Origin: DASPKT01 sp035627915
GTDB taxonomy: Bacteria > Pseudomonadota > Alphaproteobacteria > Azospirillales > Azospirillaceae
Direction: 5' to 3'
DNA: 38,101 nt
Assembly: GCA_035627915.1 (NCBI GenBank)
Contig: DASPKT010000321.1
Location: forward strand, 1-38,101
A program made the translations under genes and the position numbers. Every line of letters begins with the position of its first letter. Within the stretch, counting starts at the first letter, position 1. Below, in pieces: positions 24,396 to 32,234 of the stretch. The notes under the pieces are model-generated. The model searched no databases. It was not told where the DNA came from and saw nothing but the letters and a program-made list of their open reading frames with translations.

Positions 24396-24780
24396 GTGCG
24401 TGCTTCCGACCAAGCTCAGCAAGAGGATCAGGAGATGCCAGGCCGGATGTGGGAGCGCTGCCGCTTAGCCCTCCTGCTCCACCGTCATGCCCGCCGAGGC
24501 GGGCATCCAGGTATTCGGCTTGCGCTGTGGCGCGACAAGGACGCCCACGGTGCCGTCAGCGCTCCCTGACCGGGCCGGATTGCAGGCTGAATGCCTGGCC
24601 CCCGCCTAGGCGCTTCGCGCCAGCTTCGCAAACGCGGGGGTGACGAAAACGTAGGGCGCAACCGTGCAATGCTACCCAGCAGGAGGGGCGGTGGATGCAA
24701 AGCCCTGCGTCGCCGGAGCAGCAACCTCCCCCAGGGAGCATCTCAACGATCCTCAGCCTGAGCCTGTCGAAGGCCGCACC
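24396..24780. repeat. Family B composite repeat (copy B4), split by a family A element
   Basis: The left part (GGTGCGTGCTTCCGACCAAGCTCAGCAAGAGG...GATGCCAGGCC, 24396-24452) and the right part (GGGAGCATCTCAACGATCCTCAGCCTGAGCCTGTCGAAGGCCGCACC, ending 24780) match the two ends of other family B copies. They are about 250 bases further apart, and family A copy A3 lies between them. These elements account for the gene-free stretch 24299-24818. Confidence 0.78.
24482..24646. repeat. Family A dispersed inverted-repeat element (copy A3)
   Basis: The left hairpin CCGTCATGCCCGCCGAGGCGGGCATCCAGGTATTCGG is mirrored by CTGAATGCCTGGCCCCCGC...GCGGGGGTGACG. The right hairpin arms are separated by about 20 extra bases (TAGGCGCTTCGCGCCAGC...), unlike the compact loop in other copies. 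It sits inside B4. Confidence 0.8.
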
Positions 24781-24818
24781 ACGCCCCCGCTGCCCTTCAC
24801 CCGGGGCAGCCAGCCCCC

Positions 24819-25652
24819 CTACACCCGCTCCGCCACCGCCACCATCTTGGGGCTGCCGGCCTCGAACGGCTCGCCGAAGAAGCCGCCGTCCAGGCGCTCC
24901 AGCCGGAAGCCCGCCTTGTCCAGCATCAGCTCCAGCTCGTAGCGGAACACCAGGCGCCAGGAGAAGGCGTAGGGGGTGCGGCGGATGCTGCCGTCGGGCA
25001 GGATCTCGTCGTACCAGCCGCGGTTGCGCTGGACCTGGGAGGCATCCATGGCGTCCAGCATGGAAAATTTGTTGTAGGTGTTGCCGGTCTGCCGGTTGGT
25101 ACGGTCGGGCGACACCTCGGGCGTCGCCAGCGCCCCCAGCGGCATCACCAGCGGGTTGGCGACGTCCAGCGCCAGGCGCCCGCCGGGGACGAGGTGCCGG
25201 GCGATGGCGCGCAGGCACTCCATCTGGGCGTCGAAGTCGGGCACCAGCATCAGCCCGTTGAAGGGCCAGAGCGCCAGGCGGAAGTCGCGGCGCGGCAGGT
25301 CCAGCGCGGCGAGGTCGCCCGCCACCGCCTGCACCCGGGCGCGCACCGCCTCCGGCTCCGCCGCCAGCCGGGCGCGGAGGCCTTCCAGCTGCACCGCGGA
25401 CGAATCGACGCCGGTCACGGCGACGCCCCGGCGCGCCACCGGGATGGTGATGCGCCCGGTGCCGCAGAAGACGTCCAGCACCGGCCCGCCGACCGCCTCC
25501 ACCTGCGCCTCGTAGTAGCGGATGTCCTGCAGGATGCCGGTGCGCGCCAGCGTCTCCAGCCGGTCCGGGCGGTCGGCGACCTCCTCCGGCCAGGGATAGT
25601 CGCTGTCGTAGTACCGGATGGTGCCGTCGGCGTCGGGCACGTCGAGGTTCAT
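24819..25652 (-). CDS. Class I SAM-dependent methyltransferase
   Basis: A 277-residue cytosolic protein with a seven-strand methyltransferase core. Motif I is GPVLDVFCGTGRITIPVARRG (about residues 56-76), motif II VTGVDSSAVQLEGL, motif IV-like FRLALWPFNGLMLV, and post-motif LVPGGRLALDVANPL. The N-terminus (TIRYYDSDYPWPEEVADRPD) is probably a lid. The second half contains the substrate-binding insert with NKFSMLDAMDASQVQRNRGWYDE. The substrate cannot be assigned. The start follows AGGAGAGGG on the minus strand. It is 89 bases downstream of the membrane-protein gene at 25742-26467 and may share its transcript. Confidence 0.88.
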   Translation of the reverse strand: MNLDVPDADGTIRYYDSDYPWPEEVADRPDRLETLARTGILQDIRYYEAQVEAVGGPVLDVFCGTGRITIPVARRGVAVTGVDSSAVQLEGLRARLAAEPEAVRARVQAVAGDLAALDLPRRDFRLALWPFNGLMLVPDFDAQMECLRAIARHLVPGGRLALDVANPLVMPLGALATPEVSPDRTNRQTGNTYNKFSMLDAMDASQVQRNRGWYDEILPDGSIRRTPYAFSWRLVFRYELELMLDKAGFRLERLDGGFFGEPFEAGSPKMVAVAERV

Positions 25653-25741
25653 GGCCGCCCTCTCCTGCGAACTCGGGGGCGGCCAGAGTGCCCGGGACGG
25701 CCCGCCCGGGGCAACGCCTCAGCGTTCAGGTCCCGTGGCGC

Positions 25742-26467
25742 TCAGCCGATCCCCGGCTCCCGCCGCAGCAGGCGCCGGGCGTGGTGCTGCACGTAGAACA
25801 GGGTGGCGATGGCGATCAGCAGTTCCACCGTCTCCATCAGCTCGCTGACGGTCCAGGAGATGCGGTGCGGGACGGTCACGTAGGCGAACACCATGTCCGC
25901 CACCGACAGCACGGTGATGATCAGGAACCAGGGCAGCAGCTTCGCCGGCACCGCCACGTTGCGGGCGACGGCGAGGGCGCCCACGGCGATGCCGATGAGC
26001 GAGCCGACGCCGAAGACGACGCGCATCAGCTCGATCAGCTCGTGCGCGCCCTGCAGGTTATGCAGGTTGAACTCGCCCTGGACGTTCTGGGCCCGCATCT
26101 CCGCCGGTGTCTCGAACCCGACCAGCCACTGGCCCCAGGACACCTCCTCCATGGCGATGAAGAACATGCCGGCGGCGAACAGCCCGTAGAAGGCGGAGGC
26201 CAGCGTGTCGGTCCGCCGCAGCCGCACCGCCAGCCGCGCCGCGATCCAGGTGGTCGCCAGCATCAGCACGAAGGTGACCATCTCGACCGGCATGTTCTCG
26301 TCGGTCAGCCAGCGGGCGGCGTCGCGGGTCGCCGGCAGGTTCACCAGGACCGCGTGCAGCAGCACGATCAGCAGCGGTACGGCCAGGTGCCGTCCCCCCC
26401 AGGCTGCGGTGCGCGACGGGACGGCGCTGAGACTGGACCCGGGAGACAGGCTGAGGGACATCTGCAT
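25742..26467 (-). CDS. Six-TM membrane protein of unknown function with EEVSWGQ and NxHN motifs
   Basis: A 241-residue integral membrane protein with hydrophobic segments near residues 29-44, 62-82, 91-108, 148-168, 174-196 and 210-228. The loop after the third segment has a striking polar block: EEVSWGQWLVGFETP (Glu107, Glu108, Trp111, Gln113), then NVQGEFNLHNLQGAHE (Asn128, His136, Asn137, His142, Glu143). The clustered Glu and His residues look like a metal or active site rather than a simple loop. I recall the EE(V/I)SWGQ...LHNL pattern from other uncharacterised membrane proteins but cannot name the family. Start could also be the ATG two codons in (26461). Confidence 0.78.
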   Translation of the reverse strand: MQMSLSLSPGSSLSAVPSRTAAWGGRHLAVPLLIVLLHAVLVNLPATRDAARWLTDENMPVEMVTFVLMLATTWIAARLAVRLRRTDTLASAFYGLFAAGMFFIAMEEVSWGQWLVGFETPAEMRAQNVQGEFNLHNLQGAHELIELMRVVFGVGSLIGIAVGALAVARNVAVPAKLLPWFLIITVLSVADMVFAYVTVPHRISWTVSELMETVELLIAIATLFYVQHHARRLLRREPGIG

Positions 26468-26643
26468 ATCCGTTGCGGAAGGCGGCCGGGCGGACTGCCC
26501 GCACCTTCTCCATTAACAACGGATGACCGTTGCATGACAGGTGGATGACGGATACGGCCCCACCCTCTTTCAGGAGGCCCGCACCACTTCCGCGCGCGTC
26601 CACCCGGACACGCCCCTCGCCTGCCCGCCTGCTCCGCGGCAGC

Positions 26644-28041
26644 CTATTCCGCGGCGGCCGAGCGCCGGGCCCGGTCGGCCGACTGGCGCGCCCGCTTCAG
26701 CTCCTCCGCGACCAGGAAGGCCAATTCCAGCGCCTGGCTGGCGTTCAGGCGGGGGTCGCAGGCCGTGTGGTAGCGCAGCGCCAAGGCATGCTCGGTGATG
26801 GCCTGGGCGCCGCCGGTGCACTCGGTCACGTCCTGGCCGGTCATCTCGAAATGCACGCCGCCGGCGTGCACGCCCTCGGCCCGGCAGGCCTCGAAGAAGC
26901 CGCGCACCTCGGCCAGGATGCGGTCGAAGGGCCGCGTCTTGTAGCCGTTGGCGGACTTCACCGTGTTGCCGTGCATGGGGTCGCAGCTCCAGACCACCTG
27001 CCGGCCCTCGCGCTTCACCCGGCGGATCAGGCCGGGCAGCTTGTCCGCCACCTTGTCGTGCCCCATGCGGGCGATCAGGGTCAGGCGCCCCGGCTCGTCC
27101 GAGGGGTTCAGGATGTCGATCAGGCGCAGCAAATCGTCCGGGTCCATGCTGGGGCCGCACTTCAGCCCGATGGGGTTCTTCACGCCCCGCAGGAACTCCA
27201 CGTGCGCCCCGTCGGCCTGGCGGGTGCGGTCGCCGATCCACAGCATGTGGGCCGACACGTCGTACCAGTCGCCGGTCGTGCTGTCGACGCGGGTCAGCGC
27301 CTGCTCGTAGGGCAGCAGCAGCGCCTCATGGCTGGTGAACAGCTCGGTCTCGCGGATCGGGGCGGAGGTTTCACCGGTGATGCCGCAGGCGGCCATGAAG
27401 GCCAGCGCCTCGTCCAGCCGGTCGGCCAGGTCCTGGTAGCGCTCGCCCTGCGGCGACCGCTCCACGAAGCCCAGGTTCCACTGGTGCACCTTGTGCAGGT
27501 CGGCGTAGCCGCCCTGGGCGAAGGCCCGCAGCAGGTTGAGGGTCGCCGCGGCCTGGTTGTAGGCCTGCACCATGCGCTCGGGGTCGGGGATGCGGGCGGC
27601 CGCCTCGAAGTCGAAGCCGTTGATGATGTCGCCGCGGTAGGAGGGCAGCTCCTTGCCGTCGATCACCTCGGTGTCGGCGGAGCGGGGCTTGGCGAACTGG
27701 CCGGCCATGCGGCCGACCTTCACCACCGGCGTCGCGCCGCCGAAGGTCAGCACGATCGCCATCTGCAGCAGGACGCGGAAGGTGTCGCGGATGTTGTTCG
27801 GGTGGAACTCCGCGAAGCTCTCGGCGCAGTCGCCGCCCTGCAGCAGGAAGCCGTCGCCCCGCGCCACCCGGCCCAGATGCTCCTTCAGGCGCCGCGCCTC
27901 GCCGGCGAAGACCAGGGGCGGATAGTTGGCGAGGCGCGTCTCGACCGCGGCCACCTTGGCCTGGTCGGGATAGGAGGGAAGCTGCCGCACCGGCTTCGAC
28001 CGCCAGCTGTCCGGAGCCCAACGCGTCTTCTGGTCCACCAT
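26644..28041 (-). CDS. aroG: Class II 3-deoxy-7-phosphoheptulonate (DAHP) synthase
   Basis: A 465-residue enzyme that condenses phosphoenolpyruvate with erythrose 4-phosphate, the first step of the shikimate pathway. The plant-like class II type is recognised from RWAPDSWRSKPVRQLPSYPD at the N-terminus, FLLQGGDCAESFAEF (metal-binding cysteine), VVKVGRMAGQFAKPRS, PIGLKCGPSMDPDDLL, VWSCDPMHGNTVKSANGYKTR (metal-binding His) and VHFEMTGQDVTECTGG. The ATG at 28041 follows GAGGTAGCGAG. A much longer open frame upstream is only the antisense of the next gene. It is monocistronic and divergent from the secreted protein gene. Confidence 0.96.
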   Translation of the reverse strand: MVDQKTRWAPDSWRSKPVRQLPSYPDQAKVAAVETRLANYPPLVFAGEARRLKEHLGRVARGDGFLLQGGDCAESFAEFHPNNIRDTFRVLLQMAIVLTFGGATPVVKVGRMAGQFAKPRSADTEVIDGKELPSYRGDIINGFDFEAAARIPDPERMVQAYNQAAATLNLLRAFAQGGYADLHKVHQWNLGFVERSPQGERYQDLADRLDEALAFMAACGITGETSAPIRETELFTSHEALLLPYEQALTRVDSTTGDWYDVSAHMLWIGDRTRQADGAHVEFLRGVKNPIGLKCGPSMDPDDLLRLIDILNPSDEPGRLTLIARMGHDKVADKLPGLIRRVKREGRQVVWSCDPMHGNTVKSANGYKTRPFDRILAEVRGFFEACRAEGVHAGGVHFEMTGQDVTECTGGAQAITEHALALRYHTACDPRLNASQALELAFLVAEELKRARQSADRARRSAAAE

Positions 28042-28239
28042 CTCGCTACCTCGTCCACACCTGGGCGAGCCCCTGATGCCCGCCGAAACTGACATAAAGT
28101 TGCCCCCGGAAGGGCGGCAAGGAAAGACCTTTACGCCGCAGCGCGGCACAATTCCACCCTTTGTCACTTTCCCGGAAAGCAGGGCAGCCCTACCAACGGG
28201 GCGGGCGGGGCACCCCGGTTCCGCCAGGAGGACGCGCCG

Positions 28240-28770
28240 ATGACCCTGTCCCGCCCCATGCTCTTCGCCGCCGGAGCCGCCCTGCTGCTCCCGCTGGCCG
28301 CCGTCGGCACGGAGGAGATGCTGGCACGCTCGGTGGCGCCGGAACCGGAGCCGGCGCTGGCCTGGACGGTCGATCCCGCCTCCGGCACGCTGCGGCTGGA
28401 CGCCGCCGGCATCGCCGTGCCGCGCCGCTTCGGGGAGTTCACCCTGTCGGCCGTCCACGACCGCTCCGACATGGGGATCGAGGCGGTGGCGGACTACCAG
28501 GGGCCGGGCGGCACCGCGACCTTCTACTTCCACCGGCCCGAGGCGGGCGCGCAGGAGGGGCTGGCCGACATGCCGCCGGGCGCCTGGACCGCGCTGGTGG
28601 AGGGGCCGTCCGGGCCGTGGGTGGTGCAGCTCCGCCTGTCCATCCCCGCCGCCGGCGAGGACGGGCTGGCCGCGGCCGCCGACGCGGCGCTGGCGGCCGT
28701 GTCCTGGCCCGGGCGGGGCCTGGCGGCGCTGCCTCCCCGCCAGCCCCAAGCAGCGCGTCCGCGAGCGTGA
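28240..28770 (+). CDS. Secreted protein of unknown function, 176 aa
   Basis: A 176-residue protein with a signal peptide (MTLSRPMLFAAGAALLLPLAAVG; cleavage around residue 23-25). The mature domain contains TLRLDAAGIAVPRRFGEFTLSAVHD and ADYQGPGGTATFYFHRPEAG, a beta-rich pattern. I do not recognise a family. The start is well supported by CAGGAGG ten bases upstream. The Pro/Arg-rich tail (LPPRQPQAARPRA) looks disordered. A likely promoter of the next gene lies just beyond it. Confidence 0.75.
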   Translation: MTLSRPMLFAAGAALLLPLAAVGTEEMLARSVAPEPEPALAWTVDPASGTLRLDAAGIAVPRRFGEFTLSAVHDRSDMGIEAVADYQGPGGTATFYFHRPEAGAQEGLADMPPGAWTALVEGPSGPWVVQLRLSIPAAGEDGLAAAADAALAAVSWPGRGLAALPPRQPQAARPRA

Positions 28771-28822
28771 GCGGTCCGGCCTGACCGATCCGGGGGGCTT
28801 ACCCTGTCCGGGCGGGGCCGCC

Positions 28823-28828
28823 TATACT
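28823..28828 (+). promoter_or_regulatory. Candidate -10 element for the AmpG-like gene
   Basis: TATACT lies 37 bases before the start codon at 28865, in a GC-rich spacer. TTACCC 18 bases upstream is a poor -35. Tentative. Confidence 0.33.
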
Positions 28829-28864
28829 GAGCCCACCTGACCCACCCCAGCGCATGCGGGACCC

Positions 28865-30217
28865 ATGACCAGCTTGCAGGCGGCGCCGGCCGCCGACGCC
28901 CCCCAGCCACCCCGGGCCGCCGGCTGGCGCGACGTGCTGCGGGCGCTGCGCCGCCCGCGCGTGCTGCTGATGCTGCTGCTGGGCTTCTCCTCCGGCCTGC
29001 CCTTCATGCTGACCGGCAACACGCTGGGCTTCTGGCTGCGCGAGGGCGGGGTTGATCTGGCGGCGATCAGCTTCCTGTCCTGGGTCGGCATGACCTATTC
29101 CCTGAAGTTCCTCTGGGCCCCCGTGGTGGACCGGGCGGACGCGCCCCTGCTGGGCAGGCTCGGCCGGCGACGCGGCTGGATGGCGCTGTCGCAGCTGGGC
29201 GTCGGCGCCGGCCTGGTCGGCATGGCGGCGACGGGGCCGGAGGCCCACCTGGCGGCCATGGCGGGCTTCGCCCTGCTGGCCGCCTTCGCGTCCGCCACCC
29301 AGGACATCGTGGTGGACGCCTGGCGCATCGAGCAGGCGGAGAGCGGCGAGGAGATGGGCCTGCTGACGGCCGCCTTCCAGCTGGGCTACCGCGCCGCCAT
29401 CCTGGCCACCGACGCGCTGATCCTGCTGCTGGCGGCCAAGGCGGGCTGGGCCACCTCCTACGGCGCGGCCGGCATCGCCATGGCGATCGGCCTTGCCGCG
29501 ACGCTGGCCGCGTCCGAGCCGGCGCGGGCCGCCGCGGCCGGGCGGGAGGCGCCGCTTTGGACGCCGCGCGGCCTGCTGGACGCGGTGGTCGGGCCGTTCC
29601 TCTCCTTCTTCCGCGACCATGGCCGCTTCGCCCTGCTGATGCTGGCGACGATCAGCCTGTACCGGCTGCCGGACTTCGTCATGGGGCCGATGGCGAACCC
29701 GCTTTACGTCGACCTCGGCCTCAGCAAGGAGGCGGTCGGGTCGGTGCGGGCCACCGCCGGGCTCTGGGCCACCATCGCCGGGGTGGCGCTGGGCGGGCTC
29801 TGCGCGGTCAAGCTGGGGTTCGGGCGCACCCTGGTCCTGGGCGCCGTGCTGGGCCCCGCCTCCAACCTCGCCTTCTCCGCCATGGCGCTGGCCGGGCCCG
29901 ACCTCACCGTCTTCACCGTGGCGATCATGGTCGACAACCTCGCCACCGGCTTCGCCGGCATCGCGCTGGTCTCCTACATGTCGAGCCTGACGACGCTGGG
30001 CTACACCGCCACCCAGTACGCGCTGCTGAGCTCCTTCTACGCGCTGCTTGGCAAGGTGCTGAAGGGCTTCTCCGGCCCCGTGGTGCAGGGGCTGGCGGCG
30101 GACCACGGCATCCTGCCCGCCTACGCCCTCTTCTTCGCCGGCACCGCCGCCATCGGCATCCCGGCGCTGGTGCTCTGCGTGCTGCTGGAAGGCGGCCGCC
30201 GCCGGCGCGCCGCCTGA
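28865..30217 (+). CDS. ampG: AmpG-like muropeptide MFS permease
   Basis: A 450-residue major facilitator protein with about 12-14 membrane segments. The N-terminal family signature is LLLGFSSGLPFMLTGNTLGFWL, followed by MTYSLKFLWAPVVDRAD, FASATQDIVVDAWRIE, and in the second half LYRLPDFVMGPMANPLYVDLG and YTATQYALLSSFYALLGKVLKGFSG. AmpG proteins carry anhydromuropeptides from periplasm to cytoplasm in cell-wall recycling and so influence beta-lactamase induction. anmK, a later step of the same recycling route, lies about 7 kb away in this window. No ampC or ampR gene is seen. It ends 4 bases from the convergent repeat-protein gene. Confidence 0.9.
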   Translation: MTSLQAAPAADAPQPPRAAGWRDVLRALRRPRVLLMLLLGFSSGLPFMLTGNTLGFWLREGGVDLAAISFLSWVGMTYSLKFLWAPVVDRADAPLLGRLGRRRGWMALSQLGVGAGLVGMAATGPEAHLAAMAGFALLAAFASATQDIVVDAWRIEQAESGEEMGLLTAAFQLGYRAAILATDALILLLAAKAGWATSYGAAGIAMAIGLAATLAASEPARAAAAGREAPLWTPRGLLDAVVGPFLSFFRDHGRFALLMLATISLYRLPDFVMGPMANPLYVDLGLSKEAVGSVRATAGLWATIAGVALGGLCAVKLGFGRTLVLGAVLGPASNLAFSAMALAGPDLTVFTVAIMVDNLATGFAGIALVSYMSSLTTLGYTATQYALLSSFYALLGKVLKGFSGPVVQGLAADHGILPAYALFFAGTAAIGIPALVLCVLLEGGRRRRAA

Positions 30218-30221
30218 CGCC

Positions 30222-31211
30222 TCAGCCGCCGCAGGGCACCTGGATGTAGCACATGCCCGGCACGCCCGGGACCGGCACCTGCGGCCCGGTCGGGGTGACC
30301 GGACCGGGAGTGACCGGGCCCGGGGTCACCGGACCCGGCGTCACGGGACCGGGCGTGACGGGGCCGGGAGTGACCGGGCCGGGGCTCACCGGCCCGGGAG
30401 TGACGGGGCCAGGGGTGACCGGACCGGGCGTAACAGGACCCGGCGTTACAGGACCCGGCGTTACAGGACCGGGCGTGACCGGGCCGGGCGTCACGGGGCC
30501 CGGGGTAACGGGGCCCGGCGTGACAGGACCCGGCGTCACGGGGCCCGGCGTGACAGGACCCGGGCCCACCGGACCCGGCGGGGTGACGACCGGGGGCGAC
30601 ACCACGGGCGGCGGGATGACGGGCGGGACGAGCACCGGCGGCGTGCCCGGGCCAGGGGACGGGCCGGGGCCGGGGCCTGGACCCGGGACCGGCGGAACGG
30701 GCGTCGGCGCCACCGCGACGGCGGTGCCGCTGCCCAGCTTCAGCATCGCCTTGCCCGCCACCACCACGCCGCCGACGATGGTCACCGTCGTCGCCAGGGT
30801 GGAGGTGCTGAGGCCGGAGGACAGGCCGCTCATGTCCAGCGGCCGCTCGGCGTAGATCTTCGGGTCCATGATCCGGGCGTCGAGCTGGACCCGGCCCTGG
30901 GTCAGCGACTGCACGGGGTCCAGCTCGACCACCGTCTCCTTCGCCTCCAGCGACGGCCGGTCGGGCGTGGCCGCATTGGCGAGGCGCAGGTCGCGCACCA
31001 CGAGGCGCGGCGGGAAGCCCTGCACCACCTCCGGCACGCCGCTGATGCGGATGCCGAGCCCGCTGGCGTTCAGCGCCGCCATGGCGCCGGCCGCCAGCGC
31101 CTTCAGGTCCAGCACCGCCGGTGCCAGCAGCATCAGCAGCGCCGCCATGACGGCCACGAACAGCAGCAGCTTGATCAGCCAGCGGATGGGGGTCAGCAGA
31201 AGGCCGATCAT
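30222..31211 (-). CDS. Membrane-anchored AsmA-like protein with C-terminal (GPVTP)n tract
   Basis: A 329-residue protein. A basic start and one membrane helix (residues 9-31) lead to a domain of about 100 residues. FPPRLVVRDLRLANAATPDR and AKETVVELDPVQSLTQGRVQ within it resemble the repeating strand pattern at the start of AsmA-like lipid-transfer proteins; this is a resemblance, not a firm assignment. A second hydrophobic stretch (about 136-158) precedes a Pro/Gly/Val tract (170-220), then about 18 GPVTP pentapeptides (one is GPVSP), and a short tail with two cysteines (GMCYIQVPCGG). The pentapeptide tract resembles an extended, collagen- or elastin-like stalk. I chose ATG 31211; a TTG seven codons upstream lies in the tRNA-Met terminator. 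Confidence 0.78.
   Translation of the reverse strand: MIGLLLTPIRWLIKLLLFVAVMAALLMLLAPAVLDLKALAAGAMAALNASGLGIRISGVPEVVQGFPPRLVVRDLRLANAATPDRPSLEAKETVVELDPVQSLTQGRVQLDARIMDPKIYAERPLDMSGLSSGLSTSTLATTVTIVGGVVVAGKAMLKLGSGTAVAVAPTPVPPVPGPGPGPGPSPGPGTPPVLVPPVIPPPVVSPPVVTPPGPVGPGPVTPGPVTPGPVTPGPVTPGPVTPGPVTPGPVTPGPVTPGPVTPGPVTPGPVTPGPVSPGPVTPGPVTPGPVTPGPVTPGPVTPGPVTPTGPQVPVPGVPGMCYIQVPCGG
30292..30570. repeat. 15-bp tandem repeat encoding GPVTP, about 18 copies
   Basis: Seventeen complete 15-base units run from 30301 to 30555, with a partial unit before and a degenerate unit after. On the plus strand the unit is GG(A/G)CC(G/C)GG(C/A/G)GT(G/C/A/T)AC(C/G/A). Units 30436-30450 and 30451-30465 are identical; most others differ at third codon positions only. 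The unit at 30376 changes Thr to Ser in the protein. Confidence 0.93.
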
Positions 31212-31232
31212 GGCGCACCGGGATTGAGCCAA

Positions 31233-31268
31233 GAAAAAACCCCGCCAAGCGGCGGCTTGACGGGGTTT
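31233..31268 (-). terminator. Rho-independent terminator of tRNA-Met
   Basis: On the minus strand AAACCCCGTCAAGC pairs with GCTTGGCGGGGTTT (one mismatch) around a four-base loop, ending in TTTTTTCTT. It begins 5 bases after the encoded CCA of tRNA-Met. Confidence 0.9.
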
Positions 31269-31272
31269 CGAC

Positions 31273-31347
31273 TGGTAGCAGCGGAGGGATTTGAACCCCC
31301 GACCAAGGGATTATGATTCCCCTGCTCTACCACTGAGCTACGCTGCC
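31273..31347 (-). tRNA. tRNA-Met, elongator type (anticodon CAT)
   Basis: The minus strand starts GGCAGCGTAGCTCAGTGGTAG. The anticodon stem GGGGA/TCCCT holds the loop ATCATAA with CAT, and the T-loop reads GGTTCAAATCC. The acceptor GGCAGCG pairs with CGCTGCT (last pair G-U), then discriminator A and encoded CCA (31273-31275). The G1-U72 pair and GAATCATAATCC loop region fit elongator tRNA-Met of alphaproteobacteria. An Ile2 (CAT read as lysidine) identity is less likely but not excluded. Confidence 0.93.
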
Positions 31348-31507
31348 ATAGGGTCCGCCGGGTCGCCCCGACGTGGGAGCCGTCATGTAGGCCAATCGCC
31401 CGGCGCTGTCAAGCCCGTGAAAGGCCCCCGCATGTCGCTGGCGTCATGCCTGCCGGAAGGGTTAGGGTGCGCCGGTTTCGAGGGACCTTAAGGGGCGGAC
31501 GGGCGGC

Positions 31508-32092
31508 GTGCGGTACGGGAAGCTGGAGGTGATCTGCGGGCCGATGTTCTCGGGCAAGTCGACCGAGATCCTGAAGCGCGCGGTCTGGTACACGCATGGC
31601 ACCGGCACGCGGATCATGCTGCTGAAGCCGGCCTTCGACGTGCGCTACGCAGAGGACCGCGTGGTCAACCATGACGGCGTCGGCTTCGACGCCACCCCCA
31701 TCCGCACCATGCCGCCCGTGCCCCCCGACGTCAGCGCCGTCTTCATCGACGAGGTGCAGTTCTGCTGCGCCCCCCACTTCGAGGGCGACATCGTCGAATC
31801 GATCCGCGAGCTGCTGGTCCAGGGCATCGACGTGGGCGTCAGCGGCCTCGACACCGACTGGCGCGGCCGCCCCTTCTCCATCACCGCTCAGCTGGCCGCC
31901 ATGGCCGATTCGATCCACAAGCTGCGCTCCCGCTGCGCCGTCTGCGGCCACGACGCCTCCAAGAGCTTCAAGAAGCACCGCAACGACCGCACCGTCGAGC
32001 TGGGCCAGGCCGACCTATACGAGCCCCGCTGCAACCTGCATTGGCACGACCACAGCGACCGCAAGGGCGTGGAGCTGTCGCTGGAGCTCTGA
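31508..32092 (+). CDS. tdk: Thymidine kinase
   Basis: A 194-residue type II thymidine kinase that phosphorylates thymidine for salvage into dTMP. Features: P-loop CGPMFSGKSTE (residues 10-20), catalytic glutamate in VFIDEVQF (Glu82), DVGVSGLDTDWRGRPF, and a zinc-binding set Cys143, Cys146, Cys175 and His178 (RCAVCGH and RCNLHWH). The start is GTG at 31508 with only a weak GGGGCGG upstream. No better start exists before the P-loop. It stands alone between tRNA-Met and a family A repeat. Confidence 0.95.
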   Translation: MRYGKLEVICGPMFSGKSTEILKRAVWYTHGTGTRIMLLKPAFDVRYAEDRVVNHDGVGFDATPIRTMPPVPPDVSAVFIDEVQFCCAPHFEGDIVESIRELLVQGIDVGVSGLDTDWRGRPFSITAQLAAMADSIHKLRSRCAVCGHDASKSFKKHRNDRTVELGQADLYEPRCNLHWHDHSDRKGVELSLEL

Positions 32093-32234
32093 GCGGGCGG
32101 GGACGGCGCGGGCCACTCACCTGGGTGCCGCCCCACCCTCGTGCCGGCCGCCGAGCGCCTGTGCCCATGCGGGCGGCGCAAGAAGGGCAGCCCATCCGGC
32201 GGGCCGCGCGATCCGCTCCCATCCCGTTCCCCAA

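Noticed and set aside
26644..28749. Long fusion frame upstream of DAHP synthase
   Set aside because: The first 236 codons are antisense to the secreted-protein gene, with Arg/Gly-rich shadow composition; a ribosome site supports the start at 28041.
30292..30570. Possible CRISPR array
   Set aside because: Units are 15 bases with no spacers and encode a regular pentapeptide; no cas genes are near.
30253..30855. Plus-strand open frame encoding a GVTGP collagen-like protein
   Set aside because: It is the antisense of the GPVTP tract. Synonymous-type variation fits the minus-strand frame, and that frame has a membrane helix, a plausible domain and a proper start, while the plus frame has no ribosome site.
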